Below are positions 1-6,907 of a stretch of DNA of 14,591 nt, piece after piece (the first letter of the stretch is position 1; each line of letters begins with the position of its first letter). Source of the stretch: CAYNHQ01 sp964397255 (GTDB taxonomy: Bacteria; Bdellovibrionota_G; JALEGL01; DATDPG01); NCBI GenBank assembly GCA_964397255.1, contig CAYNHQ010000015.1, positions 1 to 14,591 of the forward strand, in the 5' to 3' direction. The notes below the pieces were generated by a model, which saw only the letters and a program-made list of their open reading frames with translations, made no database searches and had not been told where the DNA came from. The translations under genes were made by a program, and so were the position numbers.

Positions 1-59
1 CCTCGCGGCTGTCACGAGACTTCTTTTACCTCAATTCTGATGGGGTACTTTCATCAATA

Positions 60-84
60 AAGGCATTGACAAATATAATGCCTT
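60..84. promoter_or_regulatory. Operator-like palindrome overlapping the -35 box
   Basis: Perfect 8-bp inverted arms AAGGCATT (60-67) and AATGCCTT (77-84) are separated by 9 bp. The left arm and spacer cover the -35 box at 66-71. This spacing and position suit a dimeric repressor. No regulator gene is in view, and a hairpin belonging to an upstream transcript is an alternative, although no T-run follows it. Confidence 0.4.
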
Positions 85-94
85 GTGTCATAAG
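66..94 (+). promoter_or_regulatory. Predicted sigma70-type promoter of the orphan secreted gene
   Basis: A perfect -35 box TTGACA lies at 66-71, followed by a 17-bp spacer and a CATAAG -10 box at 89-94 (4 of 6 consensus positions). Transcription would begin near 101, giving a leader of about 20 nt that contains the ribosome binding site AAGGGAG at 110-116, 7 nt before the ATG at 124. This is the best promoter match in the window. The call is by eye only. Confidence 0.6.
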
Positions 95-123
95 CCTGCA
101 AAACTTTTTAAGGGAGACTCTTT

Positions 124-630
124 ATGCGAATTTCGTACGTACTCATTTCCACCTTACTTCTTTCCCCGGCCTATGTCCGGACGGAACCCCTGTGGCACAC
201 GTCCATCGAGTGGCAAGACGCTGCAAAGTGCCGCACTGATTTAAAGGCTAAGATGCAGAACGAATTTGCATCCTCAGGTGTCACGATTGATTTTCCCTTG
301 CTTTCGGATTTTTTTCCAAACGTGTGTCGAGAGACGTCGGAAGCATTCGAAATCGTTGTACGAAAGGAATTGACGAATTACCTGACGACACAGGAGTCAT
401 CCCTTCATGACATTCAAATCTTACGTAGCAAGATGGAAACCCTCGATTCTTCTGAGTCTCTCGTACGTAGAGCAATCGAGGATGAGATCGTGAAACTGAC
501 GGAAGACCAGGGATTGATACATGTCTTGTCTGTAGCTTCCGAAATTTCTCCCTACCCTCTACGAAAGGGCACGAAGTCGGTTTACGTTCCTTACTTCTTT
601 GGATACAGGTTAGCCCAATGGACGGAATGA
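124..630 (+). CDS. Hypothetical secreted protein, 168 aa
   Basis: I do not recognise this protein. It starts with ATG behind AAGGGAG at 7 nt spacing. Residues 1-18 or so look like a Sec signal peptide: a short MRIS n-region, a hydrophobic stretch around residues 5-14, then SPAYVRTEP, so export to the periplasm or outside is likely. The mature part is mostly charged and probably helical, with two cysteines (C36 and C68) that could form a disulfide once exported. There is no lipobox, no later membrane segment and no known catalytic motif. It stands alone: the next gene on its strand is more than 10 kb away, and everything immediately downstream runs towards it. Real coding is supported by the promoter, ribosome binding site and signal peptide together; the function is unknown. 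Confidence 0.7.
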   Translation: MRISYVLISTLLLSPAYVRTEPLWHTSIEWQDAAKCRTDLKAKMQNEFASSGVTIDFPLLSDFFPNVCRETSEAFEIVVRKELTNYLTTQESSLHDIQILRSKMETLDSSESLVRRAIEDEIVKLTEDQGLIHVLSVASEISPYPLRKGTKSVYVPYFFGYRLAQWTE

Positions 631-740
631 CGTTAGTCGATCGTTCGCTGCCACCACTTAAATGAAAATCGGAACCTTCAAAAACCATCGTGGTGCTTAA
701 AAGATGTAAAACTGAAATTTGAGAAACGCGAATTATCTGA

Positions 741-763
741 GTGGTGATCCCGCGAGGAATCGA
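741..763 (-). repeat. Partial copy of the tRNA-Arg 3' end (possible attachment scar)
   Basis: This 23-bp stretch matches 855-877, the CCA end, acceptor 3' strand and part of the T-arm of tRNA-Arg, at 21 of 23 positions. The only differences are at 747-748 (AT for CC), and the last 15 bp are identical. The two copies are direct repeats 114 bp apart. A duplicated tRNA 3' end is what site-specific integration, or decay of a second tRNA gene, would leave. No integrase is near, and the interval contains only a GC-rich stretch (about 765-800) and a heptamer array. Confidence 0.5.
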
Positions 764-805
764 GGGGTTTCGCACTCGCCAGGCGATCCGCTGCGCTCGC
801 GTTGA

Positions 806-854
806 GAATCCTGAATACAGAATTCCGTATTCCGAATACCGTATTCAGATTACG
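806..854. repeat. Heptamer repeat array A, downstream of tRNA-Arg
   Basis: There are seven consecutive 7-bp units in perfect phase, fitting G[AT]AT[AT]CN with a degenerate unit at each end. Central units include GAATACA, GAATTCC, GTATTCC, GAATACC and GTATTCA. GTATTC and GAATAC units are reverse complements, so neighbours can pair, and CTGAATAC (811-818) can pair with GTATTCAG (841-848). The array ends 1 nt before the CCA of the minus-strand tRNA-Arg. It lies between that transcript and the convergent orphan gene, so a 3'-end or bidirectional termination role is possible, though there is no T-run. Confidence 0.75.
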
Positions 855-855
855 G

Positions 856-930
856 TGGTGCCCCCGCGAGGAATCGAACCTCGATTTAGGGATTAGGAAT
901 CCCTCGTTCTATCCATTGAACTACGAGGGC
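856..930 (-). tRNA. tRNA-Arg (anticodon CCT)
   Basis: A full cloverleaf of 75 nt including an encoded CCA. The 7-bp acceptor pairs GCCCTCG with CGGGGGC (one G:U). The D-arm is GTTC/GAAC, the 5-bp anticodon stem AGGGA/TCCCT encloses loop TTCCTAA with anticodon CCT, and the T-arm CGAGG/CCTCG encloses TTCGATT. The discriminator is A followed by CCA. It reads the rare AGG arginine codon. The 5' end lies 2 nt after the apt stop codon with no room for a promoter, so it is almost certainly cut out of the smc-apt transcript or read from a promoter inside apt. Confidence 0.97.
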
Positions 931-932
931 GA

Positions 933-1445
933 TCAAACTGAAATCAGCACGTGGGATTCGACATCCAACCTCTTTCGACCCTCCAGCGCCGCAATTTCCA
1001 AAACGAACGCCGCACCGATCACATCGGCTCCCGCTCGGCGAAGCAATCGAAGCGTCGCTTCCGCCGTGCCACCCGTCGCGAGAACATCGTCGATCATCAA
1101 TACTCGTTGTCCTTTCTTGATGGCGTCGTGATGAATCTCAAGAGCATCCGTTCCATATTCGAGATTGTATTCTTCCTTGATTGTTTTCGAGGGAAGTTTT
1201 CCCGGTTTGCGCACCGGAATAAATCCCGCGCCTAAGTCGCTCGCCAGTGCCGAGCCAAAAATAAATCCGCGGGATTCCATCGAGCAAACCAATTCCACTT
1301 TTTTCCGCTCAAATGGTTCCGCCAATGACTCCAAAATATGAGCAAAAGTAATCGGATCTCGCATCACAGGGGTGAGATCGTAAAAAAGGATCCCCTTCTT
1401 TGGAAAATCAGGAACTTTTCGAATCTTTTCGCGAACTAACTCCAT
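933..1445 (-). CDS. apt: Adenine phosphoribosyltransferase
   Basis: This cytoplasmic purine-salvage enzyme makes AMP and pyrophosphate from adenine and PRPP. At 170 aa it has the usual Apt length. The N-terminal FPKKGILFYDLTP region is characteristic of Apt, ESRGFIFG (about residues 57-64) and VRKPGKLP follow, and the PRPP-binding loop VLMIDDVLATGGTA falls at about residues 115-128 with the paired aspartates. I chose the ATG at 1445 because AAAGGAAG lies about 8 nt upstream. The longer reading from a GTG at 1463 would put that ribosome binding site inside codons 2-4 and adds six residues unlike the family. It lies 69 nt downstream of smc on the same strand and 2 nt upstream of tRNA-Arg, so a shared transcript is likely. 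Confidence 0.95.
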   Translation of the reverse strand: MELVREKIRKVPDFPKKGILFYDLTPVMRDPITFAHILESLAEPFERKKVELVCSMESRGFIFGSALASDLGAGFIPVRKPGKLPSKTIKEEYNLEYGTDALEIHHDAIKKGQRVLMIDDVLATGGTAEATLRLLRRAGADVIGAAFVLEIAALEGRKRLDVESHVLISV

Positions 1446-1467
1446 AGGGTTTCTTCCTTTCACGTAG

Positions 1468-1489
1468 GGGCCCCAAATAAGAGGGGCCC
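1468..1489. promoter_or_regulatory. GC-rich hairpin between smc and apt
   Basis: GGGCCCC (1468-1474) and GGGGCCC (1483-1489) form a perfect 7-bp stem around an 8-nt AT-rich loop. In the minus direction it follows the smc stop codon (1515) and ends just upstream of the apt ribosome binding site. No T-run follows on either strand, so it is not a standard intrinsic terminator. It could be an mRNA processing or stability element, or a weak attenuator. Confidence 0.4.
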
Positions 1490-1514
1490 GGGTTTATGTC
1501 AACGAAAACTCTCC

Positions 1515-4500
1515 TTAGGCGACGGCCTGCCCGGTGCTCTTCTCGGGCCTGGACCCAACGGCGGCCTTCTGATGAATTCGAACGGAAACCGTCCTGGAAA
1601 CCCCCGGCTCTTCCATCGTAACCCCGTACAAATTGTCCGCGACCTCCATCGAAGCCTTATTATGAGTGATCAGGACAAATTGGGTGGTTGCCGACATCTC
1701 ACGCACCAGAGCGAGGAAACGATGAACGTTCGCATCGTCCAAAGGCGCGTCAACCTCGTCCAACAGACAAAACGGAGGCGCTTTATGTTGGAAAATCGCG
1801 AAAATGAGCGCGATGGCCGTAAGCGCTTTCTCTCCCCCCGAAAGGAGATTCATATTTTGAAGCCGTTTCCCGGGAGGCTGTGCCGCGATGTCGACGCCCG
1901 TTTCGAGAAGATTATCCGGATCGGTAAGCATTAATTTCGCCTTCCCTCCTCGGAAGAGGCGGGGAAAGACGTTTTGAAATTTTGCATCCACCGCCTCGAA
2001 CGTCTCAATAAACCTCTCTTTGGTTGTCACATTGATTTTCTTGATCGCCGAATCAAGTGAATCGAGAGTCTTTTCCAGGTCCTCTTTCTGCGTGGAGAGA
2101 AATAGCTCCCGTTCCTTGAGTTCACGCACTTCCTCGATCGCGGCTAAATTTACATCTCCAATCGAAGCCATTTTTGACCGGAGGGCTTCTAGCGTGCTCC
2201 GCTCCGCCTCCACCTGGTCCTCAGGAATCAACGCAAATTCCGTCCCTCCGACCAAATCGGTAAGAACCACGCCGTATCGTTCTTGGATTTGCGTCGAAAG
2301 ATGATCGCTTCGCATCCGCTCCTCGCCCGATACGAGACGAACCCGATTAAGTTCATCACTCGCCTGAGCCACTCCTTCGCGAGCCACCTTGAGTTCCCCT
2401 TCTCTCTCCAGAATCTGCTGTTGCCTGGCCTCATGTTCGGTACGAAAAGCGCTGTTTTTCTCGCGAGCCGCATCATGATCCAGGACGGCTTGGTCTCGAA
2501 GCCGCGCTAGTTCCTTTTCTTTCGTTCGTCGTTCCTCGGCTTCCTGCTCATGCGTAAGCACAGTCGCCTTAAGCTGCTCAATTTCCTCCGCCCCTCGATC
2601 GCGCCGGTATGTAGCGAGATCTCGCTCGCGAATATGCGCGTCGATTCGTTCCGTGACGGAAGCCTTGCGAACTTGCTGTGCGGTGAGTGATTCCGCGTGT
2701 GACTTCATCTCCACACGCATAGTCGCGACTTTCTCGCTGGCTCCATTGATTTTATTTTCCAGTTCCAAACGAGTGGTTTCGGCCGCCTCCATTTTCTGTG
2801 TCGCCGTGAACAACATCTCTTCGACGACTTTTCGATCGTGGGTCACTCGCAATCGCTCTTGCTCAATCACATCGAGGCTTTGGCGGCACCGACGAAGGGC
2901 CTCTTCCAATCGCTCAAAATCTTTTTCGTGATCTACCGCTTTACGCGATTCTCGATCAAGGGCTTCGGCCACTTCGGTCAGTTCCAACTCTGTAGCTACC
3001 GCTTCACGCCCAGTTTCCTTCAAACGCCTTTCAATGTTCTCCAGAGCGACATTTCGGTTCTGAACCATCTCCCGAAGCTCTTCACTCTCCCGGTGAACTT
3101 CCAGCACACCTCGCTCTTGCTCCCAGGATCCTCCCACCACAATTCCTTCTCGGCTGACCAGATCCCCGTCAAGCGTAACAAACGTAAATTCGATCCCCTC
3201 TTCCCAGAGAGCTGTAGCGCGCGAGAGGTTTTCAACGAGAAGAACATCGTTCAAAAGGGTTTCCACACTGGCCCTGCAACTTTCATCCAGGGAAACAAAG
3301 TCGAGAATGGAACCCAGAATTCCATCCGCTTTGGGCGTCTTTCGCCGTCCGGCTGAGCTCCGAAGGTACCGCGGAAGAAAGACTCCCCTTCCCTTCTTTT
3401 CCTCACGAAGAAAGGAGATGGCCGCCACCGCCTCCCTTGGATGCTCTACGACGAGGCATTCAATTTTTTCCGCCAGTGCTGCTTGCAACGCTCGTTCATA
3501 GCCCCGTTTCGGTTTCACCATTTCGCCCAAAAGGCCCTTGATTTTTGGGCCGCTTCCCGATCGACGTTCCATGACCGCCCGAACTCCCTCACGGTACCCC
3601 TGATAGGTTCGTTCAAATTCTTCCAGCGTGTGAAGGCGGGATTTTTCTCCTTCGATTTTTCGCGAGAGCGTCAAACGCTCTTCTTCCAGCCGAACTCGCT
3701 CGGCACGTAACTCCTCGAGGCGAAACTTTTTCTTCTCCCGTTCCTGTTCGAAGCCAAATCTAAGCTGAACCACCGCTCCCAATTCTTTCTGGCGCGCCTG
3801 GTATGACTTTTCGAGCGCGCTTAGCTCCGTTTCTGTCCGTTCGAATTCCTTGCTACGAACTTCTTTTTGGCGATCGAGTTCAGCCAGCCGCTCCTTCGCC
3901 GTTGTGCAGTCATTCCGAGATGCAGCCAAGTCGGAAACTTTTAATAGCAGAAGATTTTTCGATTCTTCGAGCTCCCCTTCCATCGTCTCCAAACGCGCCG
4001 TGAATTGACTCTCCTCCATTTGGGCTCGGGTCAATTCCCCTTCAATTTTGACTCGCTCCTCTTCCAAGGCTGCGACTACGTCGCGAAGAGAGGTGAGATC
4101 TTGATCCGCCTGTGAAACCTCATGGCGAAGAAGTTCAGAACGCTGGCGCTCACCGGCCGCCATTTCCACCAGACGTTCGGCCTCGCGCGCCGCTTCGGCT
4201 ACCTGTGTTTCAAATTGAGAAATCGCTGAGGCGCGGCGGAATAGATTGGCCTGTGATTCTTCGAGAGTTTTGGATTCATCTAACAGTTCTAGGCGTTGCC
4301 GCTCCAAAGAAGCTTCAGCCCCACGAATTTCGGTTTGATTCGACGTGACCTGGTCTTGAAGCTCTCTTTCGCTCCGAAGAAGCTCGGAGATCTTCTGCTG
4401 AATTCCCAGAAAATCCCGGGCGGAAAGAGCGAGATCAATGGTCCGTGCCTGATCCCGAATTTCACGAAACTTTTCCGCTTTTCGCGCCGCTCGTTCCAGC

Positions 4501-5120
4501 GATCCGACTTGGCGCTTAAGCTCCACCAAAACATCGCTCACACGCAGAAGGTTTTGCCGTGTGTATTCCATTTTTCGTTGCGCCGCCTGCTTCCGATGCT
4601 TGTACTTTGTAATTCCAGCTGCCTCTTCAATGATGAGTCGGCGATCTTCCGGCTTGCTCGAAACGATCATGCCGACTCGACCCTGCTCGATGATGGAATA
4701 GGAAGATCGGCCAATGCCGGTGTCTAAGAAGAGATCGATAATGTCATGCAGGCGACAGGGAATCTTATTGATGAAAAACTCGCTCGAACCGTCGCGAAAG
4801 ATACGGCGAAGAACTGAAATTTCAGAAAACTCATTGTATTCGGTCGGCGCCAAGTGGTCGGAGTTGTCGAGGAGTAGAGAGACTTCCGCCATCCCTGTGG
4901 GGGGGCGTTGCTCGCTGCCTGCAAAAATCAAATCTTCCATGGAGCGCCCACGGAGCTCTTTGAAACTAAGTTCTCCGGTTACCCACTTTATGGCATCGAC
5001 AATATTGCTTTTTCCGCAACCATTGGGTCCGACGACGCCGGTCACAGGAGTGTTAAATTGAAAAGAGGCTCGTTCGAGAAAGGATTTAAAACCAGCTATT
5101 TCCAACTTCTTGAGGTGCAC
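1515..5120 (-). CDS. smc: Chromosome segregation ATPase SMC
   Basis: This 1201-aa protein is a full-length bacterial SMC, the ATPase that dimerises and, with ScpA and ScpB, organises the chromosome and aids segregation. The N-terminal head has Walker A GPNGCGKS at residues 31-38, the R-loop region LRGRSMEDLIFAGSE near 56-70 and Q-loop Q146. Residues about 160-510 are coiled coil, about 525-670 form the hinge (starting KIKGLLGEMV), and a second coiled coil runs to about 1010. The C-terminal head has the signature LSGGEK at 1093-1098, Walker B ending LLDEVD with D1121 and catalytic E1122, and the D-loop APLDD. There is no frameshift and no missing motif. The start is a GTG (GTG CAC CTC), the only one that preserves the conserved MHLKKLEIAGFKSF start, but no Shine-Dalgarno sequence precedes it. 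ScpA and ScpB genes are not in the window. Confidence 0.97.
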   Translation of the reverse strand: MHLKKLEIAGFKSFLERASFQFNTPVTGVVGPNGCGKSNIVDAIKWVTGELSFKELRGRSMEDLIFAGSEQRPPTGMAEVSLLLDNSDHLAPTEYNEFSEISVLRRIFRDGSSEFFINKIPCRLHDIIDLFLDTGIGRSSYSIIEQGRVGMIVSSKPEDRRLIIEEAAGITKYKHRKQAAQRKMEYTRQNLLRVSDVLVELKRQVGSLERAARKAEKFREIRDQARTIDLALSARDFLGIQQKISELLRSERELQDQVTSNQTEIRGAEASLERQRLELLDESKTLEESQANLFRRASAISQFETQVAEAAREAERLVEMAAGERQRSELLRHEVSQADQDLTSLRDVVAALEEERVKIEGELTRAQMEESQFTARLETMEGELEESKNLLLLKVSDLAASRNDCTTAKERLAELDRQKEVRSKEFERTETELSALEKSYQARQKELGAVVQLRFGFEQEREKKKFRLEELRAERVRLEEERLTLSRKIEGEKSRLHTLEEFERTYQGYREGVRAVMERRSGSGPKIKGLLGEMVKPKRGYERALQAALAEKIECLVVEHPREAVAAISFLREEKKGRGVFLPRYLRSSAGRRKTPKADGILGSILDFVSLDESCRASVETLLNDVLLVENLSRATALWEEGIEFTFVTLDGDLVSREGIVVGGSWEQERGVLEVHRESEELREMVQNRNVALENIERRLKETGREAVATELELTEVAEALDRESRKAVDHEKDFERLEEALRRCRQSLDVIEQERLRVTHDRKVVEEMLFTATQKMEAAETTRLELENKINGASEKVATMRVEMKSHAESLTAQQVRKASVTERIDAHIRERDLATYRRDRGAEEIEQLKATVLTHEQEAEERRTKEKELARLRDQAVLDHDAAREKNSAFRTEHEARQQQILEREGELKVAREGVAQASDELNRVRLVSGEERMRSDHLSTQIQERYGVVLTDLVGGTEFALIPEDQVEAERSTLEALRSKMASIGDVNLAAIEEVRELKERELFLSTQKEDLEKTLDSLDSAIKKINVTTKERFIETFEAVDAKFQNVFPRLFRGGKAKLMLTDPDNLLETGVDIAAQPPGKRLQNMNLLSGGEKALTAIALIFAIFQHKAPPFCLLDEVDAPLDDANVHRFLALVREMSATTQFVLITHNKASMEVADNLYGVTMEEPGVSRTVSVRIHQKAAVGSRPEKSTGQAVA

Positions 5121-5128
5121 AGAAAAGA

Positions 5129-5159
5129 ATTATCAAAGTCGAAGAAAGATCGAAAGCAA
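5129..5159 (-). promoter_or_regulatory. Possible smc promoter, close to the start codon
   Basis: Read on the minus strand, TTGCTT (5159-5154) is followed after 19 bp by GATAAT (5134-5129, 5 of 6 consensus positions). The -10 box ends only 8 nt before the GTG start of smc, so transcription from it would start at or next to the start codon. The spacer is longer than ideal, so this is tentative. Confidence 0.3.
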
Positions 5160-5212
5160 AATCTAATGTAGTGTAGTGAGCATATGTGACGATATGTTGA
5201 TCGCGAAATTCA

Positions 5213-6907
5213 TTATCGAATGGATCTTCGATATTCAAGCGTCGTTAAATTGAAAGAGGAGAGGTCACCTGTGCCCTTTTCAGTTACGTAGGCTGTCAAG
5301 GTCTCATCATTTGGCCGATTGAGAATCACGAGTGAGGTAGCTAGCTTGTCACTTGCCGGTCGGAGAGAATTAATACCGTCCACCGCCAGAAACGTGAAGT
5401 AGTCTCCCTTTGTCGTCGGTTCACCTCTCGACCCTCGGACCGTCAGCGACATCGAGCCGTCATCACTGGTGTATGGCGTACCCTCAAATGCCCTGCCCGT
5501 TTGAATTCCCGAAATCGAACCACTCACAATGTAGTTATCTACGTCAAATGTCAGCTGCCATCGTTCCGTCTTGGCCCTTCCGTCGACCAAGTTGACGGAA
5601 ATCAATTCCGGCGCCGAAGGAGGACCCTGATCTTCAAAATCAATGCCGATGGCTTGGGATTCCGGTTGTTGGCCCGTAATCTGTGTGTCGATTCTCTTTC
5701 GCTTGGATAGATCGATAATCTCCAAACTTCCCGCCGACGTACCAATCGCCGCGTACAATATTCCATTGCTCTTATAAGGCTGGAACGACATTCCGAAGTC
5801 GGCAAGACGAATCTTGGCAAGAGCTTTTCCGCCCGCAATTTCCCAGGGAATGATTTCTCTGGATTTATCCGGGATGAGATAGAGCAGACCATGGGCTGAA
5901 TCAAACCCAGCGGCGCGCGCCTCCACTCCAGTTGCAATGACCGAAGCGGTGAGCGCATTGAGATCGACATCGAAAACATTGCTCGAAGCGCGGTTGGGGA
6001 CATAGAGATGATCGCCGTTAATCGCCCCAGGACCGATTTGAGCCGCTTTGCCGGAGCCATCATCCAATGTGATCGTCGAGTCGATGACGAGCGTATCCAA
6101 ATTAAAGACCAGCACCTCGGAAGGATCTTCCGTCACGATGATTAATTTTTTATCCGTGGTCAGAAGATCCACCGGACGCCCAGTTAGCGCCAAAGGATTC
6201 GCAATCGAGACGGCAAATCGAAAAATGTCATCTTGATCAGTAGGTTCCGCCCCGGAGACGACCTTAAATGAAACCGCCCCATCGTCCGTCTTGTATGTCG
6301 ATCCTTCACTGGCACGGCCCTTTTGTTCGCCCGACTTCGATCCGGTCACAATATATTTGGAGCCGTCAAACGCGACCTTCCATTGCTCTGTGGATGCCTT
6401 CGTCGGATCGGCCGAGAGATTCATCATCACCGGTGACGAATGTCTCCCTTGGTCACGAAAAATCGGAAGGGAAATACGAGCCTCCTTTGCCCCTCCCAAC
6501 GAAACTGGGCGATACTTTACAACATTGTACGTTGGATCGGTCGGAGGCAAAGCATCGAAAGCCAAGAGCTTTCTTCCGAGTTCATCGACGACGTAAATTC
6601 GAGGGTTACTTCCTTCGACGACCGCAAGGGCCGAGGGTTCACCTCCGACAGCGATAAAACTGTCGTGCCACTCATCTCCACCGTCAGTATCCACAAAGTT
6701 TTCGGTCTCTTGATCTACGACCGCAATGCTCCCCCCTCGCTGATTCGCCACATACATGAATCGCGAGCTTCTTCCGTCATATTTGATATCTGTCGAAGAA
6801 GCGCGCACGGCGATTGGCCGTTGAAAAATTAGAAATCCGCTTCCGCTCCCTCCTCCGCAACCCCACCCCGCGATCAAAAGAAAAATGAAAATAAGCCATC
6901 GAGTCAT
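5213..6907 (-). CDS. Beta-propeller lipoprotein with two copies of an inserted module
   Basis: A 564-aa exported protein starting MTRWLIFIFLLIAGWGC, with a positive n-region, a hydrophobic core and a likely lipidated C17. The lipobox is weak because tryptophan sits at -2. The body carries YncE/YVTN-type propeller strands (FMYVANQRGGSIAVVDQETE near 50-69, LYVPNRASSNVFDVDLNALT near 301-320, LYAAIGTSAGSLEIIDLSKR near 384-403). Two related segments interrupt it at about residues 152-233 and 426-508; each starts with DQG, has W 24 residues later, and contains FD, YIV.GS.SG.Q.GRA, EG..Y, DDG and EPT. By eye about half of the aligned positions from W to the final F are identical. Its ATG overlaps the TGA of the upstream lipoprotein gene (ATGA at 6904-6907), implying translational coupling. 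The partner or ligand is unknown; the protein is probably tethered to a membrane facing the periplasm or cell exterior. Confidence 0.85.
   Translation of the reverse strand: MTRWLIFIFLLIAGWGCGGGSGSGFLIFQRPIAVRASSTDIKYDGRSSRFMYVANQRGGSIAVVDQETENFVDTDGGDEWHDSFIAVGGEPSALAVVEGSNPRIYVVDELGRKLLAFDALPPTDPTYNVVKYRPVSLGGAKEARISLPIFRDQGRHSSPVMMNLSADPTKASTEQWKVAFDGSKYIVTGSKSGEQKGRASEGSTYKTDDGAVSFKVVSGAEPTDQDDIFRFAVSIANPLALTGRPVDLLTTDKKLIIVTEDPSEVLVFNLDTLVIDSTITLDDGSGKAAQIGPGAINGDHLYVPNRASSNVFDVDLNALTASVIATGVEARAAGFDSAHGLLYLIPDKSREIIPWEIAGGKALAKIRLADFGMSFQPYKSNGILYAAIGTSAGSLEIIDLSKRKRIDTQITGQQPESQAIGIDFEDQGPPSAPELISVNLVDGRAKTERWQLTFDVDNYIVSGSISGIQTGRAFEGTPYTSDDGSMSLTVRGSRGEPTTKGDYFTFLAVDGINSLRPASDKLATSLVILNRPNDETLTAYVTEKGTGDLSSFNLTTLEYRRSIR

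Noticed and set aside
281..775. Minus-strand open frame of 164 codons opposite the orphan secreted gene
   Set aside because: The plus-strand frame has a promoter, ribosome binding site and signal peptide; the minus-strand frame has none and runs through the partial tRNA copy.
802..1131. Plus-strand open frame of 109 codons
   Set aside because: It runs through the heptamer array, the antisense of tRNA-Arg and the antisense of apt, so it is not a gene.
1464..1514. Intrinsic terminator between smc and apt
   Set aside because: The GC-rich hairpin is real, but neither strand has a T-run after it, and apt and tRNA-Arg would then lack an obvious promoter.
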